Of a DNA stretch of 64,000 bases, positions 22,789 through 33,286 are shown in pieces (the first letter of the stretch is position 1; every line of letters begins with the position of its first letter). The notes beneath the pieces are model-generated. The model saw nothing but the letters and a program-made list of their open reading frames with translations. It ran no database searches and was not told the origin of the DNA. This DNA is from Phyto melanocephala (lineage: Eukaryota; Arthropoda; Insecta; Diptera; Rhinophoridae). The position numbers and the translations under genes were made by a program. The stretch lies in NCBI GenBank assembly GCA_941918925.1, contig OW799235.1, positions 49,523,491 through 49,587,490 on the forward strand. Reading direction: 5' to 3'.

Positions 22789-23221
22789 CCTATATATTTT
22801 GTATTTTATTTAATTTATTTATATTTTATTACTTGTTAATTTTTTTTTCTATTTTTCTTTGTTTATTTTATTTTTTGATATTTTAAAAAAAGTGTTATTG
22901 AATAACTGTTCTGATTCTAATACTATAATTTATAAGATAATTTGTCTTGTTGTATTAGAAAACCAATAAATAGATACAAATACAAAATACAAAAAAAAAA
23001 TGTTTCTTTTATTATTTTTAGGGTCATTTTTGCAAATTATGAATCTTAATTTTTGAAAGTCAGTAGCATTGATATTGCTTTTAGTTAGGAAATATGTGCC
23101 CGATATATCCTTACTCTAATTTTCATAAATTGAACTAAAAATATTTAATAATTATAAATAGAACTTGAGTATTCAATAAATAGTAAGAACTGCGCTATCG
23201 AAGTAGCGGGTTGAATGCTAG

Positions 23222-23628
23222 TCATCTATATTACCTTAATGAAGTTTATTCGATGAAACAAAAAACAAAATGGCAAAAAAATTTTGACTTTTATGGAAGA
23301 AGAAAACCTTGAGGAAGAAGAAATTTTGAAAAAGTTTTTAATTAAAAAAGAAAATCTTAATACTTTCTTCGCTAAAGATAATTCATCAATTTTGACTGAA
23401 CTTGTATCCAAAAATACGAAAAGTGTTTTGAAGAGATTCCAAATTTCAGTGGATTTTTTACAAAAAGACCAAAGTAGCTGGCAAGATTGTGAAGATTATA
23501 GAAAAGGAAAATTTATTATTCAAAAACTAAAGGTTGTTAATAACTGCGCCGAACGAAGTATTAAGCTTGTTGAAGATTATCATGAGAAGATCACAAAAGA
23601 TGAACAGCAGCGACAATATTTATTCAAA
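23222..23628 (+). pseudogene. Gene A segment 3: C-terminal region
   Basis: It opens with HLYYLNEVYSMK, which directly continues segment 2, then shifts frame near 23275 into a 112-codon run (acidic EEENLEEEEI, NLNTFFAKDNSSILTEL, NCAERSIKLVEDYHEKIT, DEQQRQYLFK). These match the C-terminus I recall for the gene A family. At 23628 the codon AAA is followed by GTAAGT, a consensus 5' splice site. Confidence 0.72.
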
Positions 23629-23668
23629 GTAAGTTATATATAAATTTAACTTATTTACATTTAAATAA

Positions 23669-24165
23669 CACTGCTCTGCAACAAAATCCTCCATTTAATA
23701 AAACTATGTGGACTATATGGATTTTGACGCGCTAAACTCAAATCCGTTGTCGGTTTTTTTCCATCAGATCGGGATTTTTTTTTATGGGCGTGGCAAATTT
23801 TTCCCCCTAAATTAGTCAGGTACGGACACATATTTAATCCTAACTCGAGAAACAGTCATCCGATTTTCAAAAATAAAACACCAAAAAATGTGTAACAAAA
23901 TTTATTTTATTTCAGTGGAATACAATTTTTCTCTATCTCTTATCTCTTTTATCTTATGGAGAAAAAATTTTTTTTTCGTGCAAAATTCGTAATATTTTTA
24001 AATTTAAAAATGGAATTAAAAAAAATATAAGGCAAATATTCAACATTTTACACTTTTTTTTGAGAGCTACTTATCTTGGAAATAAAAAAAGTCATAAACT
24101 GTAAAAGTCGGTTAAAAAATGTAGATTTTATTGTCAATTTACCGCATGTACCCAATATTGTTATG
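23669..24165 (+). repeat. Left terminal inverted repeat of B1
   Basis: It is the reverse complement of 26108-26615 with small indels. It contains GGGCGTGGCAAATTTTTCC and CAATATTGTTATG near its inner end. Confidence 0.85.
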
Positions 24166-24488
24166 CAACCAGCCTTACATATGATATATGTAACATTTCG
24201 TTGAGTGAGCAGGTAATGGAACTAAAGTACAACGGTATTTTACATAGTTCTTGGAATTAATATTTATAAGAGTATTTTTCAATTATCTGTGATTTCAAAT
24301 TAAGAACATTAGGGTAGATTCTGGTATTTATTGTATATATAGAAGCTAATGGGCAATAAGTTAGTCACTCTTAATTTGAATATCGTGCGGTTAAAATCGG
24401 CAACAGTCAATAGATCTTATAGTGTACTTTGTTATTGTGTAATGAAATAAAGCAATTAAAGAATCCACAAACGCTTTCTTATTACAAA

Positions 24489-25792
24489 ATGTCAAGGATT
24501 TGTAACAAATCTCCAAATTTATTTTGTTACGTATGTGGCGATCTAACTTTAAGTTCTCAACGGGAGACAATATCTACCAAGATTGAAAATGCTTATCGCC
24601 GTTATTTTGGGTTTCCTATCGATGATAGAGATAAAATATGTTGTAGTAGCTGTGGTAAGTCTTTAAGAGGTTGGTTAAAAGGAAGTCATAAGTCTTTGCC
24701 GTTTATGAAGCCAGCGATTTGGAGTGAACCACAAAATTATCAAAATGATTGCTACTTTTGCCATACTAAAACACGTGGGCTTACCAAAAAAACCAAAAAT
24801 AAAGTTACATATCCAAATACTTCATGCGTCAAACGACCAGTTTTCCAGTTTACAAGTAAATTTTTACCTCCATTGCCTCCTACAGACGTTGAAGAAGATG
24901 GGCTTTTTGCTGCAACTAAAGTCACTTACGCCAGCATGGGTGTTTCTTCGCATTCATTTGGAAGTCCAATGAGTACACCTTATTTTCCGAATTAAACTGA
25001 TATGAATAACTTATTTTGTAAATCAAGGCTTTAAAAAAACCAAGTCTGAGCTTCTTGCATCCCAATGAAAAGAATGGAGTTTGGTGCAAACGGACGTTAA
25101 CGTCTCTTACTTTCGAAATATAAAACAACCTTTTTTGAGATATTTCAGCAAAGAGGAAGGTTTGATATTTTGCGATAATGCTGATGGACTTTTGCGACAA
25201 CTGTGTTTCAGTCATAAATCTCAGGATTGGCGGCTTGTTATTAATTCATCCAAGACAAGTTTGAAAGCCGTTTTACTTCACAATGGCAACAAATTTCCAT
25301 TGGTCCCACTCGCGTATGCAAGAAATATGAAAGAAAACTATTGTAGCATGAAGATGATAATACAAAAAATTAAATATTCATGGAATCTGCAGATTTAAAA
25401 GTCGTAATGTTAAATGGATTGCAAAGTGGATATACTAAGTTTTATTGCTTCTTATGTAAATGGGATAGCCGCGCAAAAAAAACACTACAATGTTAAAATT
25501 TGACCGAAAAGGGTAAATTTTATTCCAGGAAAAAAAATGTAGCAGAAGAGCCTTTAAAACAAAAGGAACAAACTCTTCTCTTCATATAAAGCTAGGCCTA
25601 ATGAAAAATTTTGTCAAAGCAATGAACAAGGATGGTGAAGCCTTTCTATACATTAAGAGCGAATTTCCTAGAATCAGAGATGCTAAGGTAAAAGAAGGCA
25701 TAATTGTAGGTCCACAAATACAACAGCTTATGAAGGACGAGGTCTTCAGAACAAAATTGAATTATGTGGACAGAAGGGCATGGGCAGCTTAA
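24489..25792 (+). pseudogene. B1 transposase-like gene, frameshifted and C-terminally truncated
   Basis: The ATG at 24489 opens MSRICNKSPNLFCYVCGD. An N-terminal Cys cluster follows (CYVCG ... CCSSCGKSL ... CYFCHTKT), probably zinc-binding. After a frameshift (about 25000-25080) come RYFSKEEGLIFC, DWRLVINSSKTSLKAVLLHNGN, another shift, GYTKFYCFLCKWDSR-like sequence (about 25430-25480), then LGLMKNFVKAM, FPRIRDAKVKEGI and VGPQIQQLMKD. It stops at AWAA. I recognise this as a metazoan transposon-associated family with no settled function. B2 keeps the C-terminal part (SDEHGE) that is missing here, so B1 is internally deleted. Confidence 0.75.
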
Positions 25793-26107
25793 GCTACTTT
25801 TTTATTTTAACAATGTTTCCTATATAAAAATTAATAATTATTAACAAAATTTTTGTGTTATTTTAAGTAAAATAGCCTGTAAATATTTTAATTTTTATTG
25901 TAATTTGAAGTTATCTACGGGTGACGACAGGGTAAGTGCTTTAAGCGAGGCGTTGCTACAAAATTACAATCTGTAAAATTTTTTTGCTTGTATTTGTTTT
26001 TGTTGTACGAAAATAGATAGAAGTAAAAAGTTGCCATTCATTGATGCTACTAGGCGCTTTGGTGCGCCCACTCTGACTTTGTTTGCTGCATTACACATAT
26101 TTGGTCA
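25793..26107. other. Noncoding spacer in B1
   Basis: AT-rich sequence between the transposase stop and the right terminal repeat. I see no motif. Confidence 0.5.
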
Positions 26108-26615
26108 ATATTGGGTACCTGCGGTAAATTTACAATAAAATCCACATTTTTTAACCGCTTTTTATGGTTTATGGCTTTTTTTATTTCCAAGCCAAGTGGC
26201 TCTCAGAAAAAAGTTTAAAATGTTGAATATTTGCCTTATAATTTTTGTTATTCCATTTTTAAATTGAAAAATATTACGAATTTTGCACGAAAAAATTGTT
26301 TTTTCTCCATTAATTTCTAAAAAACTCCAAAACGATAAGAGATAGAGAAAAATTTTATTCCACTAAAATAAATTTTTGTTACATATTTTTTGGTGTTTCA
26401 TTTTTGAAAATCGGATAACTGTTTCTCGAGTTAGAAGGAAATAAGTCTCCGTACCTGACTAATTTAGGGGGAAAAATTTGCCACGCCCATAAAAAAAAAT
26501 CCCGATCTGATGGAAAAAAACCGACAACGGATTTGAGTTTAGCGCGTCAAAATCCATATAGTCCACATAGTTTTATTAAATGGGAAGACAAAAAATTATT
26601 TTTTGCAGAGCAGTG
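26108..26615 (-). repeat. Right terminal inverted repeat of B1
   Basis: It mirrors 23669-24165 and ends GCAGAGCAGTG at 26615. Confidence 0.85.
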
Positions 26616-26711
26616 TAATTATTGTGTTTCTTTTTAGGTTGTTCAAAACTATTGACAACAATATACGAAGCATGCGAATTTAAATAATTTAAGAAATGAT
26701 TACATTTAATC

Positions 26712-27452
26712 AAGGCATATCCATAAGGTATATGCATCGCGGCAACAAACACAACAATAAAAAACACAAGTATTTTGTTTTTGTATATATGCCGGCATAT
26801 GTCAAACAATTTTTTTATTTTCTTCTCAAATTTGAACAACTTTTAAAAAAACTTTATAGCGAAAACTTTTAATTCACGGTTTTGTATTTTTTAACACGCT
26901 TTAATCCAACTGAATCTGCGAATTATTTATTGTACAATAAAATTTAAAAAATTAAGTTTGACAACTGCAGGCATGACTTTTAAAAAAAGTTGGTAACGCT
27001 AAGGCGAATTCATACAGGTGCACTTATCAGCACATGATGATGGGGAAACATAATGTCTAAATTTGGTGAATTCTCCTTTATTCTATTTATTAATGCAGGA
27101 ATGGAAGATTAGATGTTGGATTCCGAATTAAACATTTAACTTAATTGTGCTTTTTATGATAATAAATTTACCAAATTTATGTATATTTGTTGTGCTTGCA
27201 CCACTTATAATGTGCTTCACAATCACATATCCTTTTTTTAATAAAATTTTATTTAATAAGACATACAAAAACAACTTTTCCATCCTTGTTATACAAACTG
27301 GTATTGGAGGAAAAAATCCCCTAAAATTTTGCTTTGCTGTATCAACGCGCCGTTGCATATACCTGTTTGAATATGCCTTGGTAACGCTTTTAAAATTTAT
27401 ATAAAAAAAAACAGTCAGCTGATTGGATACGAGTACCTTATGGATATGCCTT
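26712..27452. mobile_element. MITE with AAGGCATATCC ends
   Basis: 741 bp. The terminal inverted repeats are AAGGCATATCCATAAGGTA and its reverse complement. A CATTTAATC direct repeat flanks it (26703-26711 and 27454-27462), a TSD of about 9 bp with one extra base at the right. It is noncoding. It lies just after the end of gene A. Confidence 0.8.
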
Positions 27453-28369
27453 GCATTTAATCAAACTTACCGAAAAAGACCTTTCAAGATGCCTTACTTT
27501 TTATATTGAAAACATATTTTTATTCCAATTAAAATATACTGCTTTTGCTTCTATACGAAAAACATTCACATAAATAATTATTAGTTTCTTTGACCTTTTT
27601 ATAATAATATATAATAGTTTTTTAAGCTTAAGGTCTTTTCAATAATAAAAATTTTTTGGTTTTATTTTTTATTATTTGATCAATATTTCGCTACCTCTTT
27701 GTGTAGCATCATCAGGATACGAGTTTTTTATTATCTATATATTTGTTTTTTGTTGGTTTAGTGTCTTGATATTTGTTATTTTATAAATTTATAGTTTGAT
27801 TAACAGATTGAAAATGTTTCAAAAAATTTTTTATATTATTTTCAATCTGTTAATCAAACTATAAATTTATAAAATAACAAATATCAAGGCACTGTAATAA
27901 TATGTTTGATCAAAATAAGTTGATGATTTTCTTCTTCAAAATATGATTTTTTTGCTCTAAGTGATGATTTTCTCTCCAAAGCTTCTGGCAACGCTGCTTT
28001 TGCCGTAAATAGCAATAAGAAAAATAAAAACATACATAAAATAATATAATTGATTTTTATTAACGATTTTAATTAAAATATTTTTACTAAAATATTTTCT
28101 TTTTGTTTTTTTATTTTTAAATATTTTAAACGTTTAATTTGTGACGTTTTTAATTCAAATTTTAAATTACTTACACAGCAAGAAGCGAAACACCGAATGA
28201 AAAGAAATGTCAAATATTCAAAAAAAAAATAAACAATTGCTTCAAATAGCCGAGTACAGGCGATTATTTTTCCCTTCGTTTTCTCCTCACCTAAAACGGG
28301 AAAAACATCTATAAACTCAAGAATTGCCCAACTCTAATCGTCGTGGGTGACCATCAACTAATAGCCGTT
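27453..28369. other. AT-rich region with one hairpin, no gene
   Basis: Apart from the fold-back at 27759-27894, nothing coding or repeat-like is recognised. It could be old unique sequence. Confidence 0.5.
27759..27894. repeat. Near-perfect fold-back hairpin (136 bp)
   Basis: Arms of about 56 bp (27759-27814 and 27838-27894) are inverse copies around a spacer of about 23 bp. The outer ends read TAGTGTCTTGATATT and AATATCAAGGCACTG, so the terminus is of CAGTGCC type, as in some hAT-like MITEs. Confidence 0.85.
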
Positions 28370-28575
28370 TTACACTTGCTCACATCTTTCATCAAATCAA
28401 CAAGATGTTATAGCCTTTTTACACTTACATCTTTTAACAAATCAACAAGATGTTAACATCTTCCCGTATGAATTGTACGTGTTTGTGTGTCAACATTTTG
28501 AACATCTTTTAAAGATGTTCCTAATTCATTTTGTTCCACTCAACATCTTTCGATTATTTTAGTGTCTTCACTAGA
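28370..28575 (+). repeat. ACATCTT-rich block, copy 1
   Basis: It contains TTTACACTTGCTCACATCTTT, repeated AACAAGATGTTA, and ends CTCAACATCTTTCGATTATTTTAGTGTCTTCACTA. Related blocks lie at about 35930-36140 and 42920-43135. The inverse of its left end (AAGATGTGAGCAAGTGTAAAAA) occurs in those copies, which suggests a broken MITE. Confidence 0.65.
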
Positions 28576-28751
28576 AATTGCTGTAAAAATACATACTATC
28601 ACTAAAAAAAAATTACAAGCGCCAAAAAATACATACAACGAGTGGACTGAAATATGTCATATAAAATGAGATATTTTAATTATTTTCATCCTCTAACAAA
28701 ATTTAACGAAATCTGCATATTGTAATAATAATTGCTTTCCAAGGGCAATAA

Positions 28752-29190
28752 CACTGTGCAAAAAAATTGACACTTTTTTTCGTGACAAGCTGGACATTTT
28801 AACATAATTCGGATACGCTGAGTCCAGTGGTGCCCGCGATTTTTTAAGATTGGCTCTGGTTTTTGAGATATGCCTTTATTTTGAAAACGGAGGAGATTGC
28901 ACAACATATGTTCCCGTAACTCAAAAATGTTTTAGCTTAGTGAAAAAATTTAAAGAACCGAAATTCCGCACTAAAATTTTCTTTTAGAAAAGTAAGTCTA
29001 ATATCCACAGTCGTTTTAGAAACAAAATTAAAAAAAAAAAAATTTTTATCAAAATTTCGAATTTTTTATTTTTTAAAAATTCATAAAAAATTAAAAAATG
29101 CTAATTCTAATTTGATTTTGTTCACAAAAGTCGACAAATTTTAATCAATTTATGAATTTCTTAAAACGCAATATTTGTATGGGAGCCCCC
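28752..29190 (+). repeat. Left terminal inverted repeat of B2
   Basis: It holds GTCCAGTGGTGCCCGCG, TTAAGATTGGCTCTGGTTTT and AATATCCACAGTCGTTTTAG, all found inverted at about 42490-42838 and directly at 63456-63900. Confidence 0.8.
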
Positions 29191-29543
29191 CTAAGAAGTG
29201 GAATTACCAATTAAAAAATTGTTAGAATTAAGAAATAAAGTCATAAATGCACAAATCGGTCTTTTATTGTGCAGTAAAAACCGTACTATACGGTCTTGTG
29301 AAAAACTTAAATAACATATTCTTTTGTTATACCTGGAACAGTTAGAAATTTTAATCGTCCTGGCTTTTTTCACAAAACATGGTCATGAAGGTATCGACAG
29401 GTACTTTGATTAAAGCAATTACAGTATAAATAAGAGTTCCTCAACGCCTTCACTGTCATATGGAAAGTGCTTGCGAAAGTGATTAGTGAAGTTTAAAGCC
29501 TTTGACAGTCTTGTATCTAATCAGTTATATTGAAATATATAAG

Positions 29544-30430
29544 ATGGAGGCGTGTAAAAAGTTTAATTACTTTTGTTATGTGTGTGGGAAATATAAAAAT
29601 ATGCCAAGTCGTCGTAAAACCACTATCGAATTATGTACCTTTCTTTAAGTGTTATATATGATAAGAGTTGGACACCATCAATATTGTGTACACATCGCAT
29701 TTACCATTTAAATAAGTGGAGGAAAAATGGAGACGCCATGCCATTTGACTTATATGTATATCTTATACTGAAACAGCATATGCTCGATTTTCGCTGCCAT
29801 ATTCTGATGAAATTCCTGTTCCGAATAGCCAAATACCAACAGAAGATATTCCCTCAATAATTCATTCTGTTGAAGCGGGTGGACCAGCTACTTCAATGTA
29901 TTAACCGTCATGCATCACGGTTCCATGCAGTCACAATGAAATCAAGCAAGATCGCCCGGATATAATGGTACGGCGTCTAAAATTATCTCAAAGACAGAGC
30001 ATTCTCTTGACAAAAATTTTAAAACGAGCCAATATGTTAGCACCAGGTGTACAAATATACGAGCCTATCAATTACCATAGACGATTTACGACTTTTTTTT
30101 AATTTATTTAGAATAATTCTATCGAGTATTTTACTGACATCCGCGGCCTGGTTTTAACAATGCAAAATGAATATAATCCTGAAGATTGGCACTTATTCAT
30201 TGATTCTTCCAAAAGTAGCTTAAAAGCAGTTTTGTTACATGTCACTAATTTAAAAAGTCCTATTCCGATAGCACTAAGCACAAATACTAAAGGGACATAC
30301 GCATCAATTAAAAAAATAATACAGTTAATTAAATATGAAGACAACAAGTGGAAAATATACGCAGATTTTAAAGTGCTAGCTAGCTCTTTTAAGAGGCATG
30401 CAATTGGGCTATACTAAAAATATGTGCTTA
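29544..30430 (+). pseudogene. B2 transposase-like gene, N-terminal half
   Basis: The ATG at 29544 opens MEACKKFNYFCYVCGK, the same zinc-ribbon-like start as B1. Broken frames follow. 30160-30417 then reads DWHLFIDSSKSSLKAVLLH and KWKIYADFKVLASS, and in another frame MQLGYTKNMCL up to 30430. At that point a LINE begins, and the gene resumes at 34816. The Asp in FIDSSK and in the ADFK region are candidate catalytic residues by family comparison (inference). Confidence 0.7.
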
Positions 30431-33009
30431 TCACATCAAATCCTAAATCGTTTTATAAATTTGTGAACTCTAAACGGCGATCGTGCGTTAATCCTAAATA
30501 CTATAAATATAGATCAACTGATGCTGATGATGACGTTTCTATTTCCAACTTGTTTGCTGATTTTTTTTCAACTACCTACTCTAAAAAAGTATATAATAAC
30601 ATAACATCTTACCCATTTAATATACCTCAATCATCTGGTGTAGGAAGGACAAACAGAGGAAGCACTCGGCAACAGAAGGCAGGCACTAAGAGATGGAACG
30701 CCAAAAAACTGGACACATTTAAATTAATTACGGAAATTGATCGCAGAATAAACAATTTGCCCAGAACTGCGGATGCATCCACTACCGTAGAAAACGTTAT
30801 GCAAATAATCAGAAAGAGATGTGATAAATCGATGCCCAAGATAAGAGGACACAAGACGGGAAAAAAGGAAGTCTATTGGTGGAACGAGGATATCGCAAAT
30901 GCAAGAAGAGACTGTTTTAGATGCAGAAGGCAGTACACTAGAGCTAGGAGAAGAGGCGAAGCGGAAGCTGAAAAGATCGCTTTTAAAGTTGCAAAGAAAA
31001 AACTGCAAAGGGAAATTTTTGACAGCAAACGAAAGTTATGGGAGGAACTGCGTGAGGATGTTAATACAAACCCATGGGGCACGGGTTACAAAATAGTGAA
31101 AGAAAAACTGGGGATGAGAAGCCCAATCCAGTTGATGGAAGAGGAAAGGATGAAGACCATAGTGGAAACCCTTTTCCCGACAAACGAAATCCCTGCTGAT
31201 AGAATAGACACGGAGGAAGTGACTGATATTCCATTGTTCACACAAGAAGAATTGAAGATGGCCGCTGGAAAACTAAAGCCTAACAAGTCACCTGGCCCAG
31301 ATGGAATACCAGCAGAAGTGATTAAGCATATAGCTCTAAACCGACCACATTTGGTACTCGAAATGTACAACAAATGCCTTATGCAGGGTTTTTACCCAAG
31401 GGTATGTAAGCTACAGCAACTTGTGCTTATCAATAAAGGCAAGGGCGATCTAGACTCGCCATCTGCTTATAGACCACTCTGCATGCTGGACACTGCGGGC
31501 AAACTTTTTGAAAGACTCCTTAAACCTAGATTGAGAGAAGCTATAACTATCGGAGGTGGCCTATCGGGTAGACAGCACGGTTTTAGACCTGGAAGATCTA
31601 CCATTGGAGCACTGAAGGATATTGTTGATGTTTTTAACGCTTCTCAACAGAGGAATCACTTCAGTAGGCCGCTCATTCTCTTAGCCACTCTGGACATTAA
31701 AAACGCTTTTAACAGCTTAAGATGGCCGGACATTCTTCAAGCCTTAGAGACACGTTTCCGTATACCGACATATATGTCACGTCTAATAAGAAGCTACCTT
31801 AAGGACAGGGAGCTCATATATAATACGAAGGTAGGACAAAGAAGGATAACGGTAACATCCGGCGCTGCACAGGGATCAATTCTTGGCCCAGACTTATGGA
31901 ACATTACCTACGACGACATACTAAGGATCGAAATGCCACAGGATACCTTCCTGGTGGGCTACGCAGACGACATAGCGGCAGTTATAAGCGCTAGGGACAC
32001 AGAAGAGGCTAAACGGAAACTGAGACAGGTTATGATCAGAACGAAGACATGGCTGGATGCACATGGACTTCAGCTGGCAATTCAAAAGACCGAACTGCTA
32101 CTCTTGACAAGAAGACACATACCCATGGGAATAGACATTAATATAGAAGAAGTGTTTTTACAAACTAAGGCATATGTCAACTATCTCGGTATAAGACTAG
32201 ACTCTAAGATGACTTTCTCGAATCAAATCCAGTATGCAGCAGGCAAAGCGGCTAGGGTAACAGCGCAACTAAGCCGATTAATGGCGAATATAGGAGGCCC
32301 ACGACAAAATAAGAGAAAGTTGCTGATGGAGACAAGTAATGGTATTCTCCTGTATGGTAGTGAGATCTGGGGCGAGAGTATTAGGAGAAATAGGATAAAT
32401 ATGCTACTTGCGGTACAGAGAACATACGCACTGCGGATAGCTTCTGCTTATCGTACAGTATCCACGGCAGCCATCCTTGTTTTATCGGGAACTATTCCGA
32501 TAGATTTGCAAATAGGAGAAAGGATAAAGATATGGCGGAAAAAACAGACCGGCAGTTTTGAACAGGGTGATAGAGAGTTCATAAGACAGGAGACCATTCA
32601 AAGTTGGCAGGAAAAATGGAACGAGGAAACGACAGCTAGATGGATGAGGAAACTACTCCCAGATATTAACATCTGGGTAAAAAGGGTAACCGGAGAAGTA
32701 AACTACTATCTGACACAAATGATATCTGGTCATGGATACTTCAGGAAGTACCTGTATAACATAGGAAAGTGCAGCACACCATACTGTTTATATGAAGACG
32801 AAGACATAATCGACGACGCTAAACACACCTTTTTCGAATGCTGTAAATGGGCTGAAAAGAGAACAGAATTGGAGAACTTTATGGGCGAAATAAATGCTGA
32901 GAGCATAATTGATCGCATGGTACGGAATGAGGGAAATTGGCAAGCAGTATCAAGATACTGCGAGTACATATTGAGAAGGAAAAAACCTGATCTGGATGAA
33001 GCAGATTAG
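30424..33009 (+). CDS. Chimeric ORF: older LINE linker fused to R1-like reverse transcriptase
   Basis: An open frame of 861 codons. Its first 73 come from the older LINE (NPKSFYKFVNSKR), and the rest from the R1-like insertion. In the latter: SPGPDGIPAEVI, YRPLCMLDTAGKLFERLL, RQHGFRPGRST, ATLDIKNAFNS, GAAQGSILGPDLWN, catalytic YADD at residues 513-516, and a C-terminal C-x4-C ... H-x4-C motif (CSTPYC ... HTFFEC). No RNase H domain follows. The endonuclease domain is missing by 5' truncation, so the product could polymerise but not nick target DNA. The in-frame fusion is a chance effect of the insertion site; a natural start codon is not evident. Confidence 0.8.
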   Translation: MLITSNPKSFYKFVNSKRRSCVNPKYYKYRSTDADDDVSISNLFADFFSTTYSKKVYNNITSYPFNIPQSSGVGRTNRGSTRQQKAGTKRWNAKKLDTFKLITEIDRRINNLPRTADASTTVENVMQIIRKRCDKSMPKIRGHKTGKKEVYWWNEDIANARRDCFRCRRQYTRARRRGEAEAEKIAFKVAKKKLQREIFDSKRKLWEELREDVNTNPWGTGYKIVKEKLGMRSPIQLMEEERMKTIVETLFPTNEIPADRIDTEEVTDIPLFTQEELKMAAGKLKPNKSPGPDGIPAEVIKHIALNRPHLVLEMYNKCLMQGFYPRVCKLQQLVLINKGKGDLDSPSAYRPLCMLDTAGKLFERLLKPRLREAITIGGGLSGRQHGFRPGRSTIGALKDIVDVFNASQQRNHFSRPLILLATLDIKNAFNSLRWPDILQALETRFRIPTYMSRLIRSYLKDRELIYNTKVGQRRITVTSGAAQGSILGPDLWNITYDDILRIEMPQDTFLVGYADDIAAVISARDTEEAKRKLRQVMIRTKTWLDAHGLQLAIQKTELLLLTRRHIPMGIDINIEEVFLQTKAYVNYLGIRLDSKMTFSNQIQYAAGKAARVTAQLSRLMANIGGPRQNKRKLLMETSNGILLYGSEIWGESIRRNRINMLLAVQRTYALRIASAYRTVSTAAILVLSGTIPIDLQIGERIKIWRKKQTGSFEQGDREFIRQETIQSWQEKWNEETTARWMRKLLPDINIWVKRVTGEVNYYLTQMISGHGYFRKYLYNIGKCSTPYCLYEDEDIIDDAKHTFFECCKWAEKRTELENFMGEINAESIIDRMVRNEGNWQAVSRYCEYILRRKKPDLDEAD

Positions 33010-33274
33010 GGACTGAAGGCAGATAGGCGAGGACCTGGACGCAGGTCAACACGGACTGGGGCTGCAGAAACGGCCAAAGGGAAACCACCCCGAAGTAATG
33101 CATTACAGCGGTCCCGGGGTGGAATCATTTCCGGAGGAGGACAAAGGGGGGTTTTTTAGTCGGTATACCACGCGGGGGAGCCCGACATACCACAGATGGT
33201 GACGACCGATCGTGGATGCAGAAATGCATTTTTTACCTCCTTTCCCGCCAAAAAAAAAAAAAAAAAAAAAAAAA
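30643..33274 (+). mobile_element. R1-like LINE, 5'-truncated, poly(A)-tailed
   Basis: It is flanked by a perfect 12-bp TSD TCATCTGGTGTA (30631-30642 and 33275-33286) and ends in a 25-nt A-run (33250-33274). The body is the C-terminal 788 codons of ORF2 and a GC-richer 3' UTR of about 240 bp (33010-33249). The GC-richer content and clean TSD mark it as a recent arrival. Confidence 0.92.
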
Positions 33275-33286
33275 TCATCTGGTGTA

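Larger units (their letters stand above)
20040..22990 (+). mobile_element. CR1/Jockey-type LINE inside Helitron 2, degenerate
   Basis: An about 2.95-kb element with endonuclease and RT remnants in order and a 3' tail of ATACAAATACAAAATAC repeats followed by A-run (about 22970-22999). 5' and 3' boundaries are approximate. It lies between the satellite array and the 3' end of Helitron 2, so it inserted there or was carried along. Confidence 0.75.
16319..23221 (+). mobile_element. Helitron 2 with satellite array and LINE inside
   Basis: It starts TCTATATATATAAAAGAG after A (16318) and ends TTGAATGCTAG before T (23222). A stem-loop CGCTA-TCGAAG-TAGCG lies about 9 nt before the final CTAG, the classic Helitron 3' structure. 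Removing it joins gene A as FIN|HLYY without loss or duplication of a base. 16319-17200 is AT-rich noncoding sequence with a short TGAC repeat near 16341-16360. No Rep/helicase gene is seen, so it is non-autonomous. Confidence 0.85.
23669..26615 (+). mobile_element. Transposon B1, CACTG ends and long terminal inverted repeats
   Basis: 2947 bp, starting CACTGCTCTGCAAC and ending with its inverse GCAGAGCAGTG. Flanks are TAA on both sides, a probable 3-bp TSD. The inverted repeats are about 500 bp (23669-24165 and 26108-26615). Inside is a broken transposase-like gene. CACT(G/A) ends with a 3-bp TWA-type duplication point to the CACTA/CMC (Chapaev-like) group; that is inference. Confidence 0.8.
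23629..26637 (+). other. Intron of gene A holding transposon B1
   Basis: The donor GTAAGT is at 23629 and the acceptor TTTCTTTTTAG ends at 26637. The exon then reads VVQNY-stop (26638-26655), in phase with DEQQRQYLFK and matching the usual family ending QVV. Almost the whole intron is transposon B1. Confidence 0.7.

Noticed and set aside
23669..26615. Transib-like ends (CAC start)
   Set aside because: Transib elements have 5-bp duplications and CACWATG-type ends; here flanks are TAA and ends CACTGCTC.
31036..31373. Minus-strand frames opposite the R1-like RT
   Set aside because: Antisense shadows of the conserved RT frame.
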